NCBI GenBank assembly: GCA_017628435.1
Contig: JAGBZE010000104.1
Span: forward strand, 1-5,061
Length of the DNA stretch: 5,061 nt
Reading direction: 5' to 3'
From: Akkermansia sp.
GTDB taxonomy: Bacteria; Verrucomicrobiota; Verrucomicrobiia; Verrucomicrobiales; Akkermansiaceae
In this document: positions 1-5,025 of the stretch, piece after piece
How positions within the stretch are numbered: position 1 is the stretch's first letter
Layout: each line of letters starts with the position of its first letter
The notes under the pieces: model-generated
Databases searched by the model: none
What the model was told of the DNA's origin: nothing
What the model saw: only the letters and a program-made list of their open reading frames with translations
Program-made: the position numbers and the translations under genes

Positions 1-64
1 AATCCTTGTCGGTTCCATTCTGCTACTTACAGGCCTGGTATACCTGTTGAAAGCAAGGCGTTGA
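1..64 (+). CDS. C-terminal end of a probable membrane protein (partial, enters from the left)
   Basis: An open frame starting at base 2 runs for 20 codons to a TGA at 62-64. It reads ILVGSILLLTG then LVYLLKARR: an uninterrupted hydrophobic stretch of about 16 residues followed by a basic tail (Lys, Arg, Arg). This is the usual look of a last transmembrane helix with a cytoplasmic positive end. The rest of the gene lies outside the window, so neither family nor function can be named. It converges on the minus-strand serine hydrolase gene and overlaps its last 38 bases. The call rests only on composition over 20 codons. A chance open frame opposite the hydrolase gene is the alternative, although that gene covers only bases 27-64 of it. 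Confidence 0.5.
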   Translation, partial: ILVGSILLLTGLVYLLKARR

Positions 65-1079
65 CTCGTTCACCCGGCAAATTTCCCAGCTCCATACGGT
101 TCATCACATAAGCAAAGGAAATACAGGTTGATGGGGAGCAAAAGGCATGACTTCCCCCAGCCCCGGCGTGCCCAAAGCCGCCGCCGGGAAAAAGATGAGC
201 AGGCTCACACATAGCGCCGCAGCTGAAAGCAGTCTCCTGCTGCAGAGTATGATCCCAACCGTGGCATTGCGGGGTGGATAACCACTCTCGTACGTCGGCG
301 GGTATAGCATCAGTCATGAGCAACTGGTAGAACTGCGCCAGACCTCGAGCACTGGCCACTCCGCCCTTGGCAGGGCTTCCGCATTGCCAGGCGGCAGGGG
401 TGCTCATCTCCCGCGCTGTACCGTATCCCTCAATGCTGTGAAATGCACGATACACGCTGGAGTTGGCATCGAAATACCGTTTATAGAAATCATCCTTCAT
501 CATGTAGCCAGGCTGGAGACGAGGAGCCTGAAGCTGCTGCACGCGGTGGAACTCACTCTCCGGCAATCCGATGTAGAAATCCAGCGCATACGGGCGGCGA
601 ATCCGGAGTTCCCAGAACTCAGACACACGCATGCCCGTAAGCTCCAGCATCAGGATATCCACCAGCGGGCCAAAAGTCTGAGGATGATATCCATGCTGCG
701 GAGGCAACCAGGCTGGCGAGCTACGCTCTATCGCCGCACGGCATGCATCCAAATCTTCAAGCGGGGCAGGTTCTGCCAGAGCCGCCAGCCCGCACTGGTG
801 AGAGAGAAGCTGAGCAATGGTGCAATGTGGTGCGGGGAATGCAGGCCAGATATCCCCTACCTCCACCTCAGGGCCACGGCAACAGTCGTGCAGCGACAGC
901 AGCAGACATAATGCCGAGGCTGGCTTGGTGGTCGAAAACACAGGGACGAGAGAGTCCTCCGGCCAGCCTTCATGCAGAGTCAGCAGCTCCTGCCCATGCT
1001 GCCAGACCGAGACAGAGGCACCTCCCACCAGGCTATCGCGGAAGATGTTCTCGAACTCAGCTTTCCAATCACTTGGCAT
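27..1079 (-). CDS. Beta-lactamase-related serine hydrolase (EstB/class C-like), cytosolic
   Basis: The product is a serine hydrolase of the beta-lactamase/penicillin-binding-protein fold, in the branch containing EstB-type esterases. With the ATG at 1079 it has 350 residues, a full-length size. The nucleophile motif SxxK is S49-T-T-K52 in VFSTTKP. The second motif is Y131-H-P, as in relatives reading YHA rather than the YxN of true class C enzymes. The third motif is H304-A-G in GFGHAGAGGS. LLSHQCGL (91-98) and the end YVMNRM (324-329) are also typical. There is no signal peptide and there are about a dozen cysteines, so it probably acts in the cytoplasm as an esterase, peptidase or amidase and not as secreted antibiotic resistance. 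The substrate is unknown. The ATG overlaps the trmO stop by 11 bases. A TTG at 1100 in the same frame would add seven residues and has AGG six bases upstream, so it cannot be excluded. It is the last gene of the rppH-trmO operon. Confidence 0.85.
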   Translation of the reverse strand: MPSDWKAEFENIFRDSLVGGASVSVWQHGQELLTLHEGWPEDSLVPVFSTTKPASALCLLLSLHDCCRGPEVEVGDIWPAFPAPHCTIAQLLSHQCGLAALAEPAPLEDLDACRAAIERSSPAWLPPQHGYHPQTFGPLVDILMLELTGMRVSEFWELRIRRPYALDFYIGLPESEFHRVQQLQAPRLQPGYMMKDDFYKRYFDANSSVYRAFHSIEGYGTAREMSTPAAWQCGSPAKGGVASARGLAQFYQLLMTDAIPADVREWLSTPQCHGWDHTLQQETAFSCGAMCEPAHLFPGGGFGHAGAGGSHAFCSPSTCISFAYVMNRMELGNLPGERVNALLSTGIPGL

Positions 1080-1728
1080 ACGGTGTAATGGCGGTGACAA
1101 TGGCTACCTGTTCCTGCACCCGGAAATGCACCTCAAAAGGCCTGAGAACAAGATGATACTCACGCTCAGGGTCCTGCTGATAGGCAGGACGAGGATCCTG
1201 AGCCAAGGTTTCGCGCAAAGCCTCGCACCACTCCTCCGTTGCTCCCTTCGGCAAGATTCCCGGCAACCGCACCGCCAGCGGTTCCCATGGTGTTTCGGTA
1301 AAGCCCCCCAGCGCCTCCGGCACAGAATCCGAGTACGGCACATAGGGTTTGATGTCAAAAATCGGCGTGCCATCCACCATATCAGCTCCGGAAACTCGCA
1401 GCACCGGGCCAGGTTCCACTGACAACAGCTTCACCACTGAAAGGCCCAGACCATTCGGACGGAAGGGAGAGCGCGTGGCAAACACCCCCATACGGGTATT
1501 CCCGCCCAGACGCGGCGGACGCACCGTGGGATGCCACTCCTGCCGATTGCAATGAAAATGCCAGATAAGCCAGATATGAGAAAAATTCTCCAATCCTCGC
1601 ACGCAATCCTCATTGCGGAAGGCAGGCTCGAATACAATCTCGCTGATGACATGGGGCGCAAGGTTCCCTTGGCGAGGCACGCCGAACTTCTCAGCAAAAG
1701 GACAGCGGATGTAGGCGATGGGCTGCAT
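1069..1728 (-). CDS. trmO: tRNA (N6-threonylcarbamoyladenosine37-N6)-methyltransferase TrmO (TsaA/YaeB family)
   Basis: TrmO uses S-adenosylmethionine to methylate t6A at position 37 of threonine tRNA, giving m6t6A and tuning decoding of ACY codons. The 219-residue product follows E. coli TrmO (about 235 residues) along its length. IAYIRCPFAEKFGVPRQ (4-20) opens the beta-barrel domain. RGLENFSHIWLIWHFH (44-59) follows. The signature PTVRPPRLGGNTRMGVFATR (67-86) continues into SPFRPNGLGLS. VDGTPIFDIKPYVPYSDS (118-135) comes next, and the C-terminal domain carries LAQDPRPAY (175-183). No key segment is missing. The ATG at 1728 shares one base with the rppH stop (TGATG). No Shine-Dalgarno sequence is visible ahead of it, so translation probably depends on ribosomes finishing rppH. 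Its 3' end overlaps the serine hydrolase start. Confidence 0.94.
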   Translation of the reverse strand: MQPIAYIRCPFAEKFGVPRQGNLAPHVISEIVFEPAFRNEDCVRGLENFSHIWLIWHFHCNRQEWHPTVRPPRLGGNTRMGVFATRSPFRPNGLGLSVVKLLSVEPGPVLRVSGADMVDGTPIFDIKPYVPYSDSVPEALGGFTETPWEPLAVRLPGILPKGATEEWCEALRETLAQDPRPAYQQDPEREYHLVLRPFEVHFRVQEQVAIVTAITPYAK

Positions 1729-2231
1729 CAGACATTGAAGAAATCACGAAGCACCTGCGCATACACCGTTCGCTTGAAATCCGGCAGAGCGCTCAAATCC
1801 ACTTCACCGGGCAGAACCCACTTATAATCACGGAATTCCTTATGATCCAGCCAGGGTTCTGCCTGGTCGCTGTGCATAAGGCAGAGGAAATAGTGCTGTT
1901 CCTGCCCGGCGTAAGGGATCCCGCGTTTCTGGAATACACGTTCGCGCTCCTTAGGCGGGTAATTATAGCGATACGGACCGCGGGCGGCCACTATCTCGTA
2001 CTCATTAGGGCGGAATCCCGTCTCCTCCATTCCCTCGCGACATGCAGCATCCATAGCGGATTCTCCCTTCTTGATACCGCCCTGCGGAAACTGCCATGCA
2101 CCAGCGGGTTTCACGCGTTCGCAAAGAAGCACCCGGCCATCGGCACGCTGGTAGATAATGGCAGCATTCGGGCGATAAAGTTCAGATGTTCCGGGCATAT
2201 AGAGAGGGGAATGGGGGGTGTATGGGCGCAT
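1728..2231 (-). CDS. rppH: RNA pyrophosphohydrolase RppH (Nudix hydrolase)
   Basis: RppH removes pyrophosphate from the 5' triphosphate end of mRNA, the step that opens transcripts to 5'-end-dependent decay; relatives also cleave diadenosine polyphosphates. With the ATG at 2231 the protein has 167 residues. LYRPNAAII (19-27) matches the family start YRPNVGI. WQFPQGGIKKGES (46-58) is the RppH/Ap4A hydrolase hallmark. The Nudix box spans residues 51-73 in the form Gx5Ex7REUxEExGU, with E66, E69 and E70 as metal ligands. YAGQEQHYFLCL (107-118), FRDYKWV (133-139) and FKRTVY (152-157) match the later RppH segments. I chose the 2231 start because AAAGGA lies seven bases upstream. An ATG at 2198 would give a shorter, E. 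coli-like N-terminus but has no such site, and a TTG at 2258 would lengthen it. It is the first gene of the three-gene operon. Confidence 0.9.
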   Translation of the reverse strand: MRPYTPHSPLYMPGTSELYRPNAAIIYQRADGRVLLCERVKPAGAWQFPQGGIKKGESAMDAACREGMEETGFRPNEYEIVAARGPYRYNYPPKERERVFQKRGIPYAGQEQHYFLCLMHSDQAEPWLDHKEFRDYKWVLPGEVDLSALPDFKRTVYAQVLRDFFNV

Positions 2232-2238
2232 TCTATCA

Positions 2239-2244
2239 TCCTTT
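2239..2244 (-). promoter_or_regulatory. Ribosome binding site of rppH (decides the start)
   Basis: On the minus strand AAAGGA stands seven bases before the ATG at 2231. It is the only well-placed, clear Shine-Dalgarno sequence before any gene start in the window, and it favours 2231 over the in-frame TTG at 2258 and ATG at 2198. Confidence 0.65.
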
Positions 2245-2255
2245 GCCCTGCATTG

Positions 2256-2268
2256 CAAGAATATCTTG
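2256..2268. repeat. 13-base inverted repeat in the divergent control region, possible operator
   Basis: CAAGA-ATA-TCTTG is a perfect 5-base inverted repeat with a 3-base centre. A third TCTTG follows at 2271-2275, seven bases after the second arm. The repeat ends four bases before the candidate -35 box of the lipoprotein gene and lies in the leader or promoter of rppH, where a repressor could affect both directions. No terminator-like T run follows it. The arms are short and it could be chance. Confidence 0.3.
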
Positions 2269-2272
2269 TTTC

Positions 2273-2302
2273 TTGACTAAGCGCCGCCGATTATGTTATT
2301 CT
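2273..2302 (+). promoter_or_regulatory. Candidate sigma70-type promoter for the lipoprotein gene
   Basis: TTGACT at 2273-2278 matches the -35 consensus at five of six positions. After 18 bases, TATTCT at 2297-2302 keeps the important TA...T pattern of a -10 box. TATGTT at 2292-2297 resembles -10 as well but leaves only 13 bases. With the 18-base spacing, transcription would start near 2309, at or next to the ATG itself, implying a leaderless or nearly leaderless mRNA. Confidence 0.45.
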
Positions 2303-2308
2303 CGCGGC

Positions 2309-2950
2309 ATGAATAGATTTCTGTCTGTCCTTCTACTCAGCCTGAGCAGTACGCTGATATTTTCAGCCTGCAGCCAGCTTGCGCAGCAACAGCCCCCCCA
2401 GAAGGAGGAACAGACAAGCGAAGCGGATATCCCCCCCCCACTTTACCTGGGAACGGTTCACCAGGTATTCACGAATGACAAGTTTGCCTTGCTGCGTATC
2501 ATCGGCCCCATTCCCCCTGAAGGCACGGTGCTGATTTCTCACCCGGCAGATGGCACGGCAAGCCGCGTGGGCAATCTCGTTGTCTCCTCTGCCCAGCACG
2601 CACGCAACAGCATTATTGCAGCAGATATCCGCGCCGGGCTCGTCCTGAAGGGTGACCGCATTTTCAAATACCGCTCAATTTCTGCCGTGGAAGAGAATGA
2701 AGAGGAAGAGCCGGAGCCCTTCACCCTGACAGATGTTGAGATTGATAAAGATGAAGCACCGCATGATATCCGCGAAAAACTTAAACTGACCACCGGAGAG
2801 ATGGACCCGGCGCAGCTCGAAGCAGCCCCCAGTTTCACCGAAACCACCGTATTGCCGGACGAACCAATGGTACCCACCATACCAGACGCTCCGGCCAACA
2901 ACAAACTAGATGATATTCCCGACACGCTCGGCGGCTGGGACTCCATCTGA
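2309..2950 (+). CDS. Uncharacterised lipoprotein with acidic C-terminal half
   Basis: I do not recognise a named family. The 213-residue product starts MNRF, has a hydrophobic core (residues 5-18) and a lipobox-like FSAC ending at Cys21, so it is probably lipidated and membrane anchored. The Phe at -3 is unusual. A Gln/Pro/Glu-rich linker follows (24-44). Residues 47-120 look like one small beta-rich domain: LGTVHQV, FALLRIIGP, EGTVLIS, GNLVVSS, IIAADIRAG, KGDRIFKY. I have the impression of similar repeats in other Verrucomicrobiota lipoproteins, which a profile search should test. Residues 125-213 are acidic and proline-rich (ENEEEEPEP, then DDIPDTLGGWD) and probably disordered. The start at 2309 is chosen because the signal peptide begins there; the open frame extends upstream to 2186 but lacks sense. 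No Shine-Dalgarno site precedes it. The gene carries C7 and C9 tracts. Confidence 0.8.
   Translation: MNRFLSVLLLSLSSTLIFSACSQLAQQQPPQKEEQTSEADIPPPLYLGTVHQVFTNDKFALLRIIGPIPPEGTVLISHPADGTASRVGNLVVSSAQHARNSIIAADIRAGLVLKGDRIFKYRSISAVEENEEEEPEPFTLTDVEIDKDEAPHDIREKLKLTTGEMDPAQLEAAPSFTETTVLPDEPMVPTIPDAPANNKLDDIPDTLGGWDSI
2393..2399 (+). repeat. C7 homopolymer tract in the lipoprotein gene
   Basis: Seven consecutive C bases encode part of Pro29-Pro30-Gln31, eight residues after the predicted lipidated cysteine. It is one of two C tracts within 47 bases; alone it would be unremarkable. Confidence 0.9.
2431..2439 (+). repeat. C9 homopolymer tract in the lipoprotein gene, possible contingency tract
   Basis: Nine consecutive C bases encode the end of Ile41 and Pro42-Pro44, just before the folded domain. 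Gain of one C would lead to a TGA at 2476-2478 and loss of one to a TGA at 2532-2534 (window coordinates of the current sequence). Any single-base slip would therefore truncate the protein soon after its signal peptide. The tract is certain as sequence; its role as a switch is inference. Confidence 0.9.
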
Positions 2951-2968
2951 CCCCACTTCACATTTTAT

Positions 2969-3838
2969 ATGAGACTTCAATATTACGTAGACGAAGAAGG
3001 AGAAAGCACCATCGGTCTCTGGGTACCCAAAAGAGGCTGTTTCATCGATGTAACCGGCCAGGATGAACAAATATGGGCTTCCATGCTGCCGGGAGGCAAA
3101 AAACTTCGCAAGGAAATCGAAACATGGATTTCCAAAGGTGCAGAAGACGGGGTCCCCGTAAACATGAAGGGGCTTGTGATTTCCAGCGCGCTGCACGTAC
3201 AACCCTGTACCCTGGCTTGTCTGGGCAAATGCTATGCCGACCACGCCAAGGAATTCAGCGGCGACGCTCCGACTGAACCATCCATCTTCCTGAAGGCTAC
3301 TTCCGCCATTTCATCAGACCTTTCTTATGTACTTAACCCGGAGGGCGCCACTAAGCTGGACTACGAGGTAGAGCTGGCCGTCATCATTGGCGACACACTG
3401 CACCGAGCCACAGAGACAGAAGCCCGCCGAGCCATCGTGGGCTACACCCTCATGTGCGATTACTCTGAGCGCAGCTACCAGCTGGAGCACGGCGGTCAGT
3501 GGACCAAAGGCAAGAGCTACGACACATTTGCCCCCTTCGGCCCGATTTTTGTAACCAAGGACGAAATTCCCAACCCGGATAATCTGGAGCTGGAGCTGAA
3601 AGTGAACGGAGAGGTGCGCCAGAAGTCCAATACCTCCCAGCTTATCATGCCCGTGGCCCAGCTGGTGGCCTATGTTTCCCAGTTCATGACGCTGAACCCC
3701 GGCGACGTGGTATCCACCGGCACTCCCGGTGGCGTGGCCATGGGAATGAACCCGCCGCAGTACCTCAAACCGGGAGATGTGGTTGAATTTTCGTGTCCAG
3801 CCATCGGCACTGTCACTCAGGTTGTAGAAGAAGAATAA
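2969..3838 (+). CDS. Fumarylacetoacetate hydrolase (FAH) family protein
   Basis: The 289-residue enzyme belongs to the FAH superfamily, whose members hydrolyse, decarboxylate or isomerise 2-oxo acid substrates such as acylpyruvates, oxaloacetate or 2-oxohept-3-enedioate. Residues 1-75 form the small N-terminal domain. The catalytic domain begins at GKCYADHAKEF (86-96), with His92 in the usual NYxxHxxE position, although Cys88 replaces the usual Asn. Metal ligands are predicted at E133 and E135 (KLDYEVELAVIIG) and D164 (CDYSERSYQ). GQWTKGKSYDTFAPFGP (176-192), the end of LIMPVAQLVAYVSQFMTLNP (225-244) and STGTPGGVAMG (249-259) are canonical. The exact substrate cannot be read from sequence, so I give no symbol. 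It starts 18 bases after the lipoprotein stop with no visible ribosome binding site or promoter, suggesting co-transcription. No terminator is seen after it. Confidence 0.9.
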   Translation: MRLQYYVDEEGESTIGLWVPKRGCFIDVTGQDEQIWASMLPGGKKLRKEIETWISKGAEDGVPVNMKGLVISSALHVQPCTLACLGKCYADHAKEFSGDAPTEPSIFLKATSAISSDLSYVLNPEGATKLDYEVELAVIIGDTLHRATETEARRAIVGYTLMCDYSERSYQLEHGGQWTKGKSYDTFAPFGPIFVTKDEIPNPDNLELELKVNGEVRQKSNTSQLIMPVAQLVAYVSQFMTLNPGDVVSTGTPGGVAMGMNPPQYLKPGDVVEFSCPAIGTVTQVVEEE

Positions 3839-3845
3839 AAAAGGG

Positions 3846-3874
3846 TTGCATTTAGAAGCACATTTGCGTACAAT
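3846..3874 (+). promoter_or_regulatory. Sigma70-type promoter for pyrD
   Basis: TTGCAT (3846-3851) and TACAAT (3869-3874) are separated by the ideal 17 bases. Transcription would begin near 3881, giving a leader of about 45 bases before the GTG. It lies entirely in the gap between the FAH gene and pyrD, so pyrD can be expressed on its own. The string ATTCTCG at its end also occurs at 2298-2304 in the other promoter region. Confidence 0.65.
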
Positions 3875-3886
3875 TCTCGTGCGCGC

Positions 3887-3907
3887 GTGGCAAGCCACCG
3901 GCTTTTT
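3887..3907 (+). other. Small leader hairpin with T run upstream of pyrD (possible attenuator or weak terminator)
   Basis: AAGCC (3892-3896) can pair with GGCTT (3900-3904) around a 3-base loop, and T residues fill 3903-3907, giving a small terminator-like shape. An alternative stem, GTGG (3887-3890) with CCAC (3895-3898), uses the same bases and excludes the first. The stems are only five and four pairs, so stability is doubtful. It could end read-through from the FAH gene or modulate pyrD. Confidence 0.3.
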
Positions 3908-3925
3908 AACTAACAATATATATTC

Positions 3926-4969
3926 GTGTCCCCTTATCTTTACAATCTCGCCAAGAAACTGCTGTTCTGCATGGATCCTGAAACAGCCCACAAGGTTACC
4001 CTTGCCGGGCTGCGTACAGCCGAGAGTCTGCACCTGCTGCCCTCCTTAGTCGGCAGCAAGCCTGTCAACGACCCGGTCACAGTAATGGGTCTGAACTTCC
4101 CCAACCGCGTCGGCCTTGCAGCCGGCATGGACAAGGAAGCCAACACGGTTGCAGCATTCGGCCACCTTGGTTTCGGTTTTGTAGAGGTAGGCACCCTGAC
4201 CCCGGTTGCCCAGCCCGGCAACCCGAAGCCCCGCCTGTTCCGCTGCATTCCCCAGCAAGCCATCATCAACCACATGGGCATCAACAACCCCGGCGTGGAC
4301 GAAGGAGTGGAAAACATACGCCGCACCCGCCGCTTCAACGGCGTGCTTGGCGTGAACATCAGCAAAAACAAGACCACCCCCAACGCTGAGGCTCACCATG
4401 ATTACCTGACCTGCCTGCGTGCTGTTTGGGACGTAGCGGACTATGTTGCCATCAACTTCTCCTGCCCCAATGTGCCGAACCTGCAGGATCTGGCCAAGGC
4501 AGACAGTGCGGCAGACCTGCTCTCCCTCATGAAGAGCGAACAGGCAAACCTCGCTAGCGACACCGGCCGCTACGTTCCGCTGGTGATGAAGGTTTCCCCA
4601 GATATGAGCGAAGCGCAGATTCGCGACCTGGCACATGTATTCCAGGATTGCCAGCTGGATGGACTTATCTGCACCAACACCACCACCACCCGCATCGGCG
4701 TGGAAAATTCCCCCCACGCAGCACAGAGCGGAGGCATGTCCGGCAAGCCCCTTTACAACCGCGCCAACGAAACGCTGGCCGCCTTTGCGCAGGAGCTGAA
4801 AGGCAGCATTCCCATCATCGGCGTCGGCGGCATTACCACGGCAGAGGATGCGGTTAACAAAATTAAGGCCGGTGCATCCCTTGTGCAGCTGTACAGTGGA
4901 TTCATCTACAACGGCCCGCCCCTGGTGCAGGCCGCAGCCCAGGCCATCAAGGAGCAATGTCCTCTGTAA
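3926..4969 (+). CDS. pyrD: Dihydroorotate dehydrogenase, class 2 (quinone-type)
   Basis: PyrD oxidises dihydroorotate to orotate in pyrimidine synthesis; class 2 enzymes carry FMN and pass electrons to membrane quinone. The 347-residue protein has the class 2 N-terminal helical extension (1-40, with LFCMDPETAHK at 13-23), then GLAAGMDKE (63-71, FMN-binding Lys70), PGNPKPRLFR (97-106), NHMGINNPGVD (115-125), GVNISKNK (142-149), INFSCPNVP (176-184), MKVSPD (221-226), CTNTT (249-253), IIGVGGI (297-303) and LVQLYSGFIYNGPPL (319-333), all in E. coli order. Oddly, Cys180 stands where class 2 enzymes have the catalytic Ser (E. coli Ser175), and Ile119 and Val183 replace E. coli Phe115 and Thr178. 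That loop looks like class 1, although the scaffold is class 2. The GTG start fits the N-terminus of homologues; no Shine-Dalgarno site is visible. It has its own promoter and terminator. Confidence 0.95.
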   Translation: MSPYLYNLAKKLLFCMDPETAHKVTLAGLRTAESLHLLPSLVGSKPVNDPVTVMGLNFPNRVGLAAGMDKEANTVAAFGHLGFGFVEVGTLTPVAQPGNPKPRLFRCIPQQAIINHMGINNPGVDEGVENIRRTRRFNGVLGVNISKNKTTPNAEAHHDYLTCLRAVWDVADYVAINFSCPNVPNLQDLAKADSAADLLSLMKSEQANLASDTGRYVPLVMKVSPDMSEAQIRDLAHVFQDCQLDGLICTNTTTTRIGVENSPHAAQSGGMSGKPLYNRANETLAAFAQELKGSIPIIGVGGITTAEDAVNKIKAGASLVQLYSGFIYNGPPLVQAAAQAIKEQCPL

Positions 4970-4992
4970 TTTTTTCTTCACAATCTCCTCTC

Positions 4993-5025
4993 AAACGCGC
5001 TTCCTGCCCTGGGAAGCGCGTTTTT
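4993..5025 (+). terminator. Rho-independent terminator of pyrD
   Basis: AAACGCGCTTCC (4993-5004) pairs perfectly with GGAAGCGCGTTT (5012-5023) over 12 bases around a 7-base loop, and the T run covers 5021-5025. It begins 24 bases after the pyrD stop. The opposite strand has only a weak T run, so it acts mainly rightward. Confidence 0.92.

Noticed and set aside
27..1079. Antibiotic-resistance beta-lactamase
   Set aside because: There is no signal peptide and the second motif is YHP rather than YxN; the protein resembles EstB-type hydrolases in an RNA-processing operon.
384..1422. Long plus-strand open frames opposite the hydrolase and trmO genes
   Set aside because: They lie antisense to genes with firm family motifs, show no recognisable domains and are Arg/Pro/Ser-rich in the way of shadow frames.
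2213..2218. G6 run in the 5' end of rppH as a second switch tract
   Set aside because: Six bases is too short to expect notable slippage; I mention it only because an in-frame ATG lies just downstream at 2198.
2290..2295. Minus-strand CATAAT as a -10 box for the rppH operon
   Set aside because: It matches five of six -10 bases but has no convincing -35 at 16-18 bases, and its upstream part would lie inside the lipoprotein gene.
2186..2308. Upstream extension of the lipoprotein reading frame to an ATG at 2186
   Set aside because: The extension crosses the start of rppH and the control region, has no family features, and would hide the clear signal peptide that begins at 2309.
3919..3924. TATATT immediately before the pyrD GTG as a -10 box
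   Set aside because: Transcription would start inside the pyrD coding region; the TTGCAT/TACAAT pair upstream is far better.
3314..4981. Long minus-strand open frames opposite the FAH gene and pyrD
   Set aside because: They are His/Gly/Val-rich shadows of strongly supported coding genes, with no motifs of their own.
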